The translations under genes and the position numbers were made by a program. Below are positions 22,816 through 33,051 of a DNA stretch of 64,000 nucleotides, in pieces; within the stretch, counting starts at the first letter, position 1, and each line of letters begins with the position of its first letter. The notes below the pieces were generated by a model that saw nothing but the letters and a program-made list of their open reading frames with translations, was not told where the DNA came from and did not search any database. The DNA is taken from assembly GCF_027579695.1 (NCBI RefSeq), contig NC_083587.1:53082021-53146020 (forward strand), written 5' to 3'. This stretch comes from Neoarius graeffei. Lineage: Eukaryota > Chordata > Actinopteri > Siluriformes > Ariidae.

Positions 22816-23117
22816 GTTGATCTTTAGCTTAGCCCTATCATTTTATTCAGCAAATCGATGTCATTATTGTTATTTTACCATGTATTCATATACTTGCAGC
22901 AAATTGTATGTTTGTTTTTCCTGGCTATCTAGTTGATTAATTACTTTAATTATTAAGGGTTTTTTTTTTCAACTTTATGCTTTATATAAGTTGACCCTAA
23001 TATTGTCATTTTTATTTTAACAAGGAGAGACCCTCAAAAACCATCAGGTTTCAGACCTCCCCTGCATGTCTTGTACTTGCTATATTTTGTTAAGCCAATT
23101 TTGTTCTTGTATGTGCA
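22816..23117. other. hAT-1 interior, unassigned
   Basis: AT-rich sequence between the LINE piece and the solo LTR. No gene or repeat family is recognised. Confidence 0.4.
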
Positions 23118-23435
23118 TGTGGCAGCAGGGGCGTGGTCAAGCGTCGGTCTGTGACCGGAGGGCAGAGTCAGGGAAGGTAAGTGGCAGAATCACTACACCT
23201 GATGTCAGTTAGCATGTGTTTTTGTGTCTTCCCCAGTGACTGCGCCCTATATAAGGAGTGAGAGAGCAGAGGAAGAGAGCTCTCTCCCCAACCAGACGAC
23301 CTGTGTGTATGCGTGCATGTGTGTGTGGCTGGGAGAGTGTAAAAATCACTGAAAAATGACAATAAAGAGGTTTTTTTGAACTCAGTTCTGGCCTACCATC
23401 TTTCTGTGCTCCACCCACCCATCCGAATTTCTACA
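23118..23435. mobile_element. Solo LTR with 5-bp target duplication
   Basis: The sequence runs from TGTGGCAGCAGGG to TTTCTACA (318 bp), with TG...CA ends. It is flanked by GTGCA at 23113-23117 and 23436-23440. Inside are CTATATAAGG near 23251 and AATAAAG near 23361, a promoter and polyadenylation signal in plus orientation. No internal retroelement sequence adjoins it, so it is a recombined solo LTR. It differs from the LTRs of Gypsy A, B and C. Confidence 0.85.
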
Positions 23436-23440
23436 GTGCA

Positions 23441-24004
23441 ATAAACAATAAAACAAACAAACAAACAAAAGTATATTAACAGCATTACTCCCCATTACAG
23501 ATGGGAGCCCAAAAATTAAATAAATGCAATAAAAACAAGCTGTTTTTAATTGTATATATTGTATTTTAAAACTATATGAATATGCCAGAAGCCAACATAA
23601 AACCATGCATGCAGGACATTCTCAGTAAAAAAGGATTAATGATCCAAAAGTGGAGTCTGGTCCATTAATGCAAGAACTTATTGCCATGTTTGTGTACAGC
23701 AAACAAGTAAGTTATCCCCTTTGGACATAATGTGTACAATTGTACACATGAAGTTCCATAGCATTTTTCCTTGTGTCTGAAGGGGTTAATAAAACCAAGA
23801 AGTACACTCAAAAGAAGTGGATATAGAAACCACTCAATGGGATTAGATCCTTACACGTTAACAAAGAAAGATTTTTCCTAGGAGTTGGAAAATTATCCAT
23901 CCGCTGAGTTCCCTAACATCTCAAACTACCTGGTGCTGCAGACATCATTCTACACGGACACACAGATGAAAACCTGCAAGAGCATGGAAGTGTACAACTT
24001 TTTA
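23441..24004. other. hAT-1 interior, unassigned
   Basis: AT-rich, with (AAAC)n-like runs near 23451-23468. No gene recognised. Confidence 0.4.
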
Positions 24005-24247
24005 TACAACCCCGATTCCAAAAAAGTTGGGACAAAGTACAAATTGTAAATAAAAACGGAATGCAATAATTTACAAATCTCAAAAACTGATATTGTATTC
24101 ACAATAGAACATAGACAACATATCAAATGTCGAAAGTGAAACATTTTGAAATTTCATGCCAAATATTGGCTCATTTGAAATTTCATGACAGCAACACATC
24201 TCAAAAAAGTTGGGACAGGGGTAATAAGAGGCTGGAAAAGTTAAAGG

Positions 24248-24737
24248 TGCTAGGGTTTTGCTGGGATTCGAACCTGGTTCATTGGTGTGATGATCCAGCA
24301 AACCCCCACTAGGCCACCAGGGGAATGACTCAAATGCAGAGGCGTGAGGCGGAAGTAGAAAAAGTAACAAACGTTTATTTATACTATGTACACTATATAC
24401 AATCCAGGGCAAAACAAAACAACAAAAACAAAGAGTATAATTCAAAAAGAAAAAGGCAAAAATGCAAAAGCTCAGAAGATCCACAAAACACAGTACAAAG
24501 GAAACTGGAGATAAACATAACAGCACAAAGACTCCGTGACAAGAGGACTGAACTCAGGAGGTATAAATACACAAACTAATTAAGGACACAGGTGAAGATA
24601 ATTAGGACTAACAGGCAATTAACAAAAAAAAAACACAAAACACAGGAACAGTGGCGGCCTCTAGAGGCCAAAATAAATATGACATGAAAAGGAAATAACA
24701 GCGGCCTCTAGAGGCCAAAACAGTCCAAGTCCTAACA
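24248..24737 (-). repeat. Gypsy B 3' LTR
   Basis: 490 bp. The outer end reads TGCTAGGG on the plus strand where the partner has TGTTAGAG. It contains repeated CGGCCTCTAGAGGCC palindromic blocks near 24653 and 24702. Confidence 0.93.
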
Positions 24738-24749
24738 GGACCCCCCCCT

Positions 24750-27700
24750 CTAGGAGCGTCTCCTGACGTTCCCAGGGCGATCCGGATGGGCCGAATGGAA
24801 GTCCCGACACAGTTCTTTATCCAGGACATCCCGAGCAGGAACCCAGCAGCGCTCCTCAGGACCATAGCCCTCCCAGTCCACCAGATATTGCAACCCGCTG
24901 CGGACCCGGCGGGAGTCAAGCAGGCGATGCACAGTGAACACAGTCTGCCCCTGGAAGATGCGGGGGGGTGGGGGGTTCCTAGGGGCAGGGGCATACGTAG
25001 ACGTCAGTACAGGCCGCAACAGGGAAACATGGAAAGTGGGGTTGATCCTCAGAGTCCGGGGCAACTGGAGCCGGTAGGAGACAGGGTTCACCCTGCGCAC
25101 CACCTTGAAGGGGCCAATGTAGCGAGGAGCAAGCTTGCGGTTCTCCACCCGCAGCGGAAGGTCCTTAGTGGACAGCCAAACCCACTGCCCGGGGCGGAAA
25201 GTGTGTGCAGGTCTTCTGTGGCGGTTGGCCTGAGTCTGGTTGGTTCTGGATGTCTGTATGAGGGTCTTCCTGACCTTGCTCCAGGTCTTGCGACACCGTC
25301 TCACATATTGGTTGACCGAGGGCACCCCCGCGTCCTCCTCCTGGTCCGGGAACAGAGGTGGCTGGAACCCGAATTGGCACTGGAATGGCGACAGCTTGGT
25401 GGCCGATGACTGCAGGGTGTTGTGGGCGTACTCTGCCCATGGCAGCCAGGTGCTCCACGATGTCGGGTTATCCATAGCCAGGCCTCGCAGGGTGGTTTCC
25501 AGGTCCTGGTTGAGCCTCTCCGTCTGACCATTGGACTGTGGGTGAAACCCAGAGGAGAGGCTGGCAGTGGCTCCGATGACCTTGCAGAACCCGTGCCACA
25601 CTCGGGAGGAGAACTGGGGCCCTCGGTCTGAGACGATGTCCTGTGGAAGACCAAAGACTCGGAAGACATGATTAAATATAAGTTTCGCTGTTTCAAGAGC
25701 AGAGGGGAGTTTGCACAGAGGTATGAAGCGGCAGGCCTTGGAGAATCTGTCAACAATGACCAAAATGACCATGTTACCTTGTGACTCAGGGAGACCCGTG
25801 ATGAAGTCGACTGCCACGTGGGACCAGGGACGCCGGGGAATGGTCAGAGGATGCAGGAGACCCTGGGGACGCTGTCATGGGTTCTTGGTTCTGGTGCAAA
25901 CCTCACAGGACAGGACAAATGACCTTACTTCCTGCTCCATGTTAGGCCACCAGAAGCGTCTTTTCAGGAAGTCCAGGGTCCTCCAAGCTCCCGGGTGGGC
26001 GGTGAGAGGGGAAGAGTGACCCCACTGGAGAACCTTGGCCCGGGCTTGATGTGGGACATACAAGAGGCCCGGTGGCCCCGTCCCAGGACCGGGGTCCTGG
26101 CGTTGGGCTCGTCGAACAGCCTCCTCAATACCCCAGCGGACAGGAGCCACAATCCGGGACACCGGGATAATAGGCCCGACTTCATTCTCCCTGTTAGTGG
26201 CAGAGAACAGCCTGGACAGTGCGTCAGGTTTGGTGTTCTTGGAGCCGGGACGGTACGAGAGGGTGAAGTCAAACCGACTGAAAAACAGGGCCCACCTAGC
26301 CTGTCGAGGGTTCAGTCTCTTGGCTTGCTGGAGGTACTCCAGGTTCTTGTGGTCAGTCCAAACCAGGAATGGATGTTGCGCTCCCTCCAGCCAGTGCCTC
26401 CACTCCTCAAGGGCCAGTTTGACCGCTAGCAGTTCTCGATCCCCCACATCGTACCGGGACTCCGCAGGACTCAGGTGGTGGGAGAAGTAAGCGCAGGGGT
26501 GCAGCTTTCCTTCCGAACGTTGAGAGAGTACCGCGCCGACACCACTGTCCGAGGCGTCCACCTCCACGATGAATGGTTGGGAGGTGTCCGGGAGGACCAG
26601 AATGGGTGCCGTGCAGAAGTGGGCCTTGAGGTCTTTGAACGCCTTTTCTGCCTGAGGAGACCAGCCATAAGATCCACCTGTCCCTTTGGTGAGGTCTGAC
26701 ATGGGTGCTGCCACAGAACTGAAGTTCCTGATGAACTTGTGGTAGAAGTTAGCGAATCCTAAGAACCGCTGAACCTCCTTAACGGACTTGGGAGTAGGCC
26801 AGTCCCGGACGGCCAGGGTCTTGGCAGGGTCCATTTGGAGTTGGCCTGTCCGTACAATAAATCCCAGAAAGGAGACCTCGGGAACATGAAATTCGCATTT
26901 CTGGGCCTTGGCGAACAGATTGTTCTGCAGCAGCCTCTGGAGAACCTGGCGGACATGGTGGCGGTGCTCCTGCACGGTCTTGGAAAAGATAAGGATGTCA
27001 TTGAGGTAGACAAAGACGTACAGGTTAATCATGTCCCTTAAGACGTCGTTGATTAGGGCCTGAAAAACAGCTGGTGCGTTGGTGAGTCCGAAGGGCATCA
27101 CCTGGTATTCGTAGTGCCCAGACGGGGTGTTAAAGGCAGTCTTCCACTCGTCTCCCTGTCGGATACGGATGAGGTGGTATGCGTTCCGTAGGTCCAACTT
27201 GGTGAAGACGGTGGCGCCTTGGAGCAGGTCGAAAGCAGTGGACATCAGCGGAAGGGGATATCGGTTGCGCACAGTGATCTTGTTCAGGCCCCTGTAGTCA
27301 ATACATGGTCGAAGCCCCCCATCCTTCTTGCCGACAAAGAAGAAGCCGGCACCAGCAGGTGAGGTGGAGGGTCGAATGAACCCAGAGACCAGGGCGTCTT
27401 TGAGGTATTCCTCCATAGCCTTGCGTTCTGGCTGAGGGAGGGAAAACAGTCTGCCACGAGGAGGGGTAGTCCCAGGGAGCAAGTCGATGGCACAGTCGTA
27501 GGCCCGGTGCGGAGGAAGAACGGCGGCCCTGCTCTTGCTGAATACCTCCTTGAGATCCCAGTACTCTGTGGGAACTTGAGATAACTCGGTGAGATCAGGG
27601 GGCTCGGCAGGAGACACAGGAGAGCTAGAGAGCAGACAAGAGGCATGGCATGCAGGGCCCCATTCCACAACCTGGCTTGTTACCCAGTCTATGCGAGGGT

Positions 27701-28145
27701 TGTGGCGAGTAAGCCAAGGAAGGCCTAGAATAACTGGGAACTCAGGTGAAGGAATCAGGTGCAGGGATATTTCTTCCTTGTGACCTTGAGACTGGAGGAA
27801 GACTGGAGAAGTAACTTGGGTGACTCTACCATCACCTAACGCTTGGCCATCCAGGGCAGACACAGACAGTGGGACTTCAAGAGGCGCAGTCGGAATATTG
27901 ATGCTTTGGGCGAAGTGAATATCCATAAAGTTCCCAGCCGCCCCTGAGTCTATCAAAGCTTGACAAGAGTGGACAGACTCACCCCAGGAGATGGAGACCG
28001 GGATGTAGATTCCTTGGCCAGGGAGTCCGGGAGAGAGGGTAGGCCCCGTCACAACCCTCCCTCGGCTGGACGGGGCGGTCCTTTTCCCAAGAGTTCGGGA
28101 CATGATGCTCGGAAATGACCAGGCTTGCCACAGTAGATGCAGCAC
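24750..28145 (-). pseudogene. Gypsy B pol: protease, RT, RNase H, integrase, chromodomain; one in-frame stop
   Basis: One frame runs from 28145 to 24750, broken by a single TGA at 25875-25877, in the integrase between the zinc finger and the core. In order: protease ([14 protein letters not shown]), RT ([33 protein letters not shown]), RNase H ([18 protein letters not shown]), integrase zinc finger (H..H, CEVC), core ([39 protein letters not shown]), GPY/F region and chromodomain ([20 protein letters not shown]). The RT active site reads YLND where the family has YLDD. Pol lies -1 relative to gag and is likely made by ribosomal frameshifting. TGA could arise from CGA by CpG decay. Confidence 0.93.
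28043..28088 (-). promoter_or_regulatory. Predicted -1 ribosomal frameshift signal (gag to pol)
   Basis: On the minus strand, GGGAAAA (28088-28082) is in the correct register for slippage (G GGA AAA in gag). A 5-nt spacer is followed by an 8-bp perfect stem, GCCCCGTC (28076-28069) with GACGGGGC (28050-28043), around an 18-nt loop. The shifted frame reads straight into pol ([10 protein letters not shown]). The gag stop TGA (28051-28049) sits in the stem. Confidence 0.85.
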
Positions 28146-29062
28146 TTGTCCCTCCTTCTGCGCTCCCTCTCAGATGCGGAGAGGCGAGTACGACCCACTT
28201 GCATGGGTTCTGGACAGTCACTGAAGGAGGTAGACGGTTTCCAGGTAGAGGTAGGGAGGCTGGGGGGGCTCAAGGCTTGGTGGCGTTCTCTCATCCTGTT
28301 GTCCAGACGAATAGCATGTGAGATGAGGGTTTCGAGGTCACTTGGGCATCCAATAGAGGCCAGACCGTCCTTGATGGGGTCAGACAGACCATGGTGGAAG
28401 GCTGACACCAGGGCAGTCTCGTTCCATCCACTTACTGCTGCGAGTGTTCGGAATGAGATGGCGTAATCTGCGACGCTTCCTCCTTGCCGGATGGACATGA
28501 GCTTTCGGGCTGCGTCGGTACTGATGTCTGCCTGATCGAAGACCCGAAGCATCTCTTCAGAAAACAGCTGGAAATCAAAGCACTCAGGTCCCTGTCTTTG
28601 CCAGATAGCAGTAGCCCAGGCTCGCGCCTTACCAGCTAATAAGGTGATCACAAAGGCAATCTTGCGGCGATCCGTAGTGTAGGTGGTAGGCTGAAGCTCA
28701 AAGATGAGTTGACACTGGGTAAGGAACTCTCGGCACTCACTGTGCTTGCCGTCATACCTCTGTGGTGCAGGAAGGCTGGGTTCGCGAGGTGAAGAAGGCA
28801 GCATGGCAGGAGGCACTGGAGCAGGAGTGGGAGCTGGATCAGGAGCAGGATCAGGAGCAGGAGATGCAGGCAGAGATGTCAGCTGTGCCAGGGTTTTCCC
28901 AATTTGCTGAAGCAGTTCCTCGTGGCAAGCAAGGGCCTCACGTTGGCTGGTGAGCGTACGTCCATGAGCGTCCATGGCCGCTCCGAAGCGTGTCAAAGCT
29001 GCCATAATTCCCTGAAGGTTGGCCGGGTAGACAGTTGAAGCAGCCTCTGCTGAGTCGGTCAT
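28049..29062 (-). CDS. Gypsy B gag
   Basis: A 337-residue intact open frame encoding the structural protein that packages element RNA into virus-like particles in the cytoplasm. The N-terminal region (about 1-90) has a predicted helical, Gln/Ala-rich stretch. A proline-alanine linker follows ([17 protein letters not shown]). The conserved Gypsy gag core spans about 105-260 ([58 protein letters not shown]). One CCHC zinc knuckle, [15 protein letters not shown], lies near 310-325. The start ATG is only 13 nt downstream of the 5' LTR. The 3' end overlaps pol by 97 nt and contains the slippery site. Confidence 0.92.
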   Translation of the reverse strand: MTDSAEAASTVYPANLQGIMAALTRFGAAMDAHGRTLTSQREALACHEELLQQIGKTLAQLTSLPASPAPDPAPDPAPTPAPVPPAMLPSSPREPSLPAPQRYDGKHSECREFLTQCQLIFELQPTTYTTDRRKIAFVITLLAGKARAWATAIWQRQGPECFDFQLFSEEMLRVFDQADISTDAARKLMSIRQGGSVADYAISFRTLAAVSGWNETALVSAFHHGLSDPIKDGLASIGCPSDLETLISHAIRLDNRMRERHQALSPPSLPTSTWKPSTSFSDCPEPMQVGRTRLSASERERRRRDKCCIYCGKPGHFRASCPELLGKGPPRPAEGGL

Positions 29063-29063
29063 G

Positions 29064-29074
29064 ATGGAGTCTTT
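29064..29074 (-). promoter_or_regulatory. Predicted primer-binding site for self-priming
   Basis: On the minus strand, AAAGACTCCAT begins 1 nt after the LTR. It is perfectly complementary to ATGGAGTCTTT inside the 5' LTR (29365-29355), about 30 nt downstream of a TATTTATA box, where transcripts should start. No TGG-starting tRNA-type site is seen here. This matches the Tf1/Sushi self-priming arrangement. Confidence 0.75.
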
Positions 29075-29075
29075 C

Positions 29076-29564
29076 TGTTAGAGTTTTGCTGGGATTCGAA
29101 CCTGGTTCGTTGGTGTGATGATCCAGCAAACCCCCACTAGGCCACCAGGGGAATGACTCAAATGCAGAGGCGTGAAGCGGAAGTAGAAAAAGTAACAAAC
29201 GTTTATTTATACTATGTACACTATATACAATCCAGGGCAAAACAAAACAACAAAAACAAAGAGTATAATTCAAAAAGAAAAAGGCAAAAATGCAAAAGCT
29301 CAGAAGATCCACAAAACACAGTACAAAGGAAACTGGAGATAAACATAACAGCACAAAGACTCCATGACAAGAGGACTGAACTCAGGAGGTATAAATACAC
29401 AAACTAATTAAGGACACAGGTGAAGATAATTAGGACTAACAGGCAATTAACAAAAAAAAACAGAAAACACAGGAACAGTGGCGGCCTCTAGAGGCCAAAA
29501 TAAATATGACATGAAAAGGAAATAACAGCGGCCTCTAGAGGCCAAAACAGTCCAAGTCCTAACA
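29076..29564 (-). repeat. Gypsy B 5' LTR
   Basis: 489 bp. On the minus strand, TATTTATA at about 29397-29390 is a likely TATA box, with the predicted RNA start near 29365. The same CGGCCTCTAGAGGCC palindromic blocks occur as in the partner LTR. Confidence 0.93.
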
Positions 29565-29687
29565 AAAGGTACAAAAAAGGAACAGCTGGAGGACCAAATT
29601 GCAACTCATTAGGTCAATTGGCAATAGGTCATTAACATGACTGGGTATAAAAAGAGCATCTTGGAGTGGCAGCGGCTCTCAGAAGTA

Positions 29688-30714
29688 AAGATGGGAAGAG
29701 GATCACCAATCCCCCTAATTCTGCACCGACAAATAGTGGAGCAATATCAGAAAGGAGTTCGACAGTGTAAAATTGCAAAGAGTTTGAACATATCATCATC
29801 TACAGTGCATAATATCATCAAAAGATTCAGAGAATCTGGAAGTATCTCTGTGCGTAAGGGTCAAGGCTGGAAAACCATACTGGGTGCCCGTGATCTTCGG
29901 GCCCTTAGACGGCACTGCATCACATACAGGCATGCTTCTGTATTGGAAATCACAAAATGGGCTCAGGAATATTTCCAGAGAACATTATCTGTGAACACAA
30001 TTCACCGTGCCATCCGCCATTGCCAGCTAAAACTCTATAGTTTAAAGAAGAAGCCGTATCTAAACATGATCCAGAAGCGCAGACGTCTTCTCTGGGCCAA
30101 GGCTCATTTAAAATGGACTGTGGCAAAGTGGAAAACTGTTCTGTGGTCAGACGAGTCAAATTTTGAAGTTCTTTATGGAAATCAGGGACGCCGTGTCATT
30201 CGGACTAAAGAGGAGAAGGACGACCCAAGTTGTTCTCAGCGCTCAGTTCAGAAGCCTGCACCTCTGATGGTATGGGGTTGCATTAGTGCGTGTGGCATGG
30301 GCAGCTTACACATCTGGAAAGACACCATCAATGCTGAAAGGTATATCCAGGTTCTAGAGCAACATATGCTCCCATCCAGACGACGTCTCTTTCAGGGAAG
30401 ACCTTGCATTTTCCAACATGACAATGCCAAACCACATACTGCATCAACTACAGCATCATGGCTGTGTACGTAGAAGAAGGGTCCGGGTACTGAACTGGCC
30501 AGCCTGCAGTCCAGATCATTCACCCATAGAAAACATTTGGTGCATCATAAAACAGAAGATACGACAAAAAAGACCTAAGACAGTTGAGCAACTAGAATCC
30601 TACATTAGACAAGAATGGGTTAACATTCCTATCCCTAAACTTGAGCAACTTGTCTCCTCAGTCCCCAGATGTTTACAGACTGTTGTAAAGAGAAAAGGGG
30701 ATGTCTCACAGTGG
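29688..30714 (+). pseudogene. Tc1-like transposase pseudogene (Tc1-3)
   Basis: The likely start is the ATG at 29688 (MGRGSPIPLILHRQIVEQYQ); an in-frame ATG at 29637 gives 17 more residues. The N-terminal helix-turn-helix has GVRQCKIAKSLNISSSTVHN. Catalytic blocks are WSDESNFEVL, FQHDNAKPHTA and SPIENIWCII. Near 30460 about 4 extra bases (GTGTACGTAG) shift the frame, so the C-terminal part (30418-30768) is in another frame. The normal stop after DVSQW has also become a sense codon (GAA), letting the frame run into the inverted repeat. Non-functional as it stands. Confidence 0.9.
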
Positions 30715-30939
30715 GAAACATGGCCTTGTCCCAACTTTTTTGAGACGTGTTGTTGTCATGAAATTTAAAATCACCTAAGTTTTCTCTTTAAATGATACAT
30801 TTTCTTAGTTTAAACATTTGATATGTCATCTATGTTCTATTCTGAACAAAATATGGAATTTTGAAACTTCCACATCATTGCATTCCGTTTTTATTTACAA
30901 TTTGTACTTTGTCCCAACTTTTTTGGAATTGGGGTTGTA

Positions 30940-31317
30940 TGTGGCTGGGTTAAAGCTCTAGGAAGCCAGACACTACAAGATAGATGGCAGTAGATGGATC
31001 TAAGTGCAGGAAGAGTGCTTATTAGCAGGTGTGATATTTACAAAAATGAAAGCAAAGCAGAATCATAAAGCAGAGTATTTAAACAGCGTTATAAACATGG
31101 CTAGAAACAAACATGACAGTGATAATGATAATACTTCGCAAAGCCTCTGTGAAAACAGCGTCCATATCTGCACATGCTGGTTGTGCTCAAATCAGTATCA
31201 GGTGTTTCCCATAACAACCGGGCCCCAACAGCACACACAACATGCTCTGTGAGCAGGTGTGGCTGCTCGAGCTGCACTAAACTCAAGCACACAAAGGCGT
31301 GAAAGTCAAGTGTTCAT
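30940..31317. other. hAT-1 interior, unassigned
   Basis: Sequence between Tc1-3 and the next TIR element. No gene or repeat family recognised. Confidence 0.4.
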
Positions 31318-32808
31318 GGGTGGTTCTCCACTATAGTTGCAAATTGGTGTCACCTCACTTAACAAGTATTCTGAGACCAGGCCTTTAAATAAAATCAGGG
31401 TGTCTGTGTTCATATGCCTTCCTATTGATTATAAAAATTAATTGATATTAAATTTTATCCACTCAAATATAATAGTGTTGGTAGAATTTTTCATTGGAAG
31501 TACCCAAGGGGGTCCAAAATGCATGTCTCATACATCCCAGAAGGAAAATAAACCCTTGCTGAAAAATATTTATTGGTGTTATTATTTTGTGTCACCCATT
31601 TAAATATGATCAATATTGTCCATGCAGCATGAAGAAAAGCACATTTTGAAAATATTTCCAATACTTTCCCGCCAAGAAATTGATTTTTGGTGTCCCAAGT
31701 AATTAAGTCAGTACACTAACAGTACTAACTACTAGAGACACCTGGGGAAAATGGACAGAACTATTCTAATGAGATGACTGCAGTGCATTGTGGGAATCCC
31801 ACAAGTTCAAGGGAGGGAAACATTGAATTTCATATTGTGGTAGTTTTCCAGCATTGTTCAGGTTTGTATGGCAATTTTTAACAGAATTTATAATAGCAGT
31901 CAATACACTAACATCCTAGAATGATGTAGGCCCAGCTTTGTCATGAAAACATGTTTGTGCCATGAATGTGAGTTAGAAGACCTTTCAACTAGACTACAAT
32001 GTACAGGCATCATATACACATCTGCACCCTGGTGATGATGAACTATTTGTCCATACGCTAACAGTCCATACACTAACACCGGAGTCTGTTTGTGTACTGA
32101 CTATTGTGTTAGTGTATTGACCAATTTGATAGGATGACAGTTTGATGTCTCTCGATCCCTTTTGTCAACCTACTAGTATATAGGCCTATACCTAGTACAT
32201 GTATCCTACCAGGATATCTTTAAAGGTTTTCTGATTAGGCCTAGTCAATTTTTGAGAGTGTCTGTGTACTGACTTAAAAATTTGAATTTGCCGCTCCCCC
32301 CCGTACTCACCTTTTACAAACTGTTAATTTTACTTCCAGCTTCCCCTACTTACTACCTGGTTGAATGATTGATCTTTACTGTTCTGCTCAAATAATCAAC
32401 TTCGTTGTCTTATTTTTGAACATGTCAGTACACAAACATGCTGTCAGTACACAAACGCTGCACCCTTTTAATACATATATTTATTGTTCTATTGTGATAA
32501 ATATACATTTTCAAATAGAATTATTTATAATAAGGCCCAGATTTGTAATTGGGGTCAATTACATTTTGAATTTGGTCAGAGATTATGGATTTATTAGGCA
32601 TTTCAGAGACCTGTTTGTGTACTGACAGAGACAAGGGCAACCTTGACCTTGAAATGACCTTGACCTTTGACCTTGAATTTTGCCATATCGAGCAATAAGA
32701 AGATACTTTGATAAAACTCCAAAATTGGCTACCAGAATTCTGCCTTATGAACTTATCAGTTTGCTCAAGGTCCATATCCCAATTTGCAACTATAGTGGAG
32801 AACCACCC
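31318..32808. mobile_element. Unclassified TIR element with ten internal 14-bp repeats
   Basis: The 30-bp ends at 31318-31347 and 32779-32808 are perfect inverted repeats, beginning GGGTGGTTCTCCACTATAG. Flanks do not give a clean target duplication; TCA on both sides is possible with one odd base. No transposase frame is visible in the 1491 bp. The interior carries ten copies of a motif close to GTCAGTACACWAAC on both strands between 31707 and 32626. I do not recognise the family. Confidence 0.75.
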
Positions 32809-33025
32809 TCACGTGCTGTGTGACCCTAACTTTTAGCTCACATGTATATTGCCATGCATCGCCACCAAAACGCCTCATTTTCATCGATAACCCATCGCAA
32901 AGCATCGTGAGCTGTAGTGTGACTGTAGCTTAATGAGATTTTGAAAAAATTCACAGCCCACTAGATGGTACTTCGTGGCCCATTAATGGGCCAGGGCCCA
33001 GTGATTGAGAAACACAGGTCTAAAG

Positions 33026-33051
33026 GACAGGTGGAAAGGACCAAGCAAGAG
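33026..33051 (+). pseudogene. Gypsy A: end of inverted integrase core
   Basis: Codons for GQVERTKQEIG, completing the integrase core motif that breaks off at 20736. The next base onwards is LTR sequence, marking the second inversion junction. Confidence 0.75.

Larger units (their letters stand above)
24248..29564 (-). mobile_element. Gypsy B: nearly complete chromodomain LTR retrotransposon
   Basis: Two LTRs (24248-24737 and 29076-29564) flank gag and pol on the minus strand. The 5-bp duplication AAAGG lies at 24243-24247 and 29565-29569. By eye the LTRs differ at only about 6-7 of 490 positions, so the insertion is recent. Domain order is gag, protease, RT, RNase H, integrase, chromodomain, which places it with the Tf1/Sushi chromoviruses. 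A polypurine tract (AGAGGGGGGGTCC on the minus strand) precedes the 3' LTR at about 24738-24751. Visible lesions are one in-frame TGA in pol and an altered RT active site. Confidence 0.95.
24007..30937 (+). mobile_element. Tc1-like transposon (Tc1-3), 1.6 kb after removal of an inserted Gypsy
   Basis: The ends CAACCCCGATTCCAAAAAAG and, in complement, CAACCCCAATTCCAAAAAAG are flanked by TA at 24005-24006 and 30938-30939. The left arm (24007-24247) and the right part (29570-30937) become continuous (GTTAAAGGTACAAAAAAGG) when Gypsy B and one copy of its AAAGG duplication are removed. The transposase lies on the plus strand. Confidence 0.92.
20737..33017. mobile_element. hAT-type element, 12.3 kb including nested insertions (hAT-1)
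   Basis: The left end CAGGGATTCTCAACC starts after GTCTAAAG (20729-20736). The right end, in complement CTGTGTTTCTCAATC, stops before GTCTAAAG (33018-33025). An 8-bp duplication and short imperfect termini (11 of 15 match) are the hAT signature. Removing the element rejoins the Gypsy A integrase codons. No hAT transposase was recognised. The interior is now a LINE piece, a solo LTR, a Tc1 with a Gypsy inside it, and a TIR element. Confidence 0.85.

Noticed and set aside
24080-24526. Hydrophobic 148-codon minus-strand frame, possible membrane protein (also 28938-29354)
   Set aside because: It is the LTR of Gypsy B read on the minus strand, duplicated because the LTR is duplicated.
24248-29564. 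Gypsy B as an endogenous retrovirus
   Set aside because: No envelope gene lies between pol and the 3' LTR, and the chromodomain integrase places it with Tf1/Sushi retrotransposons.
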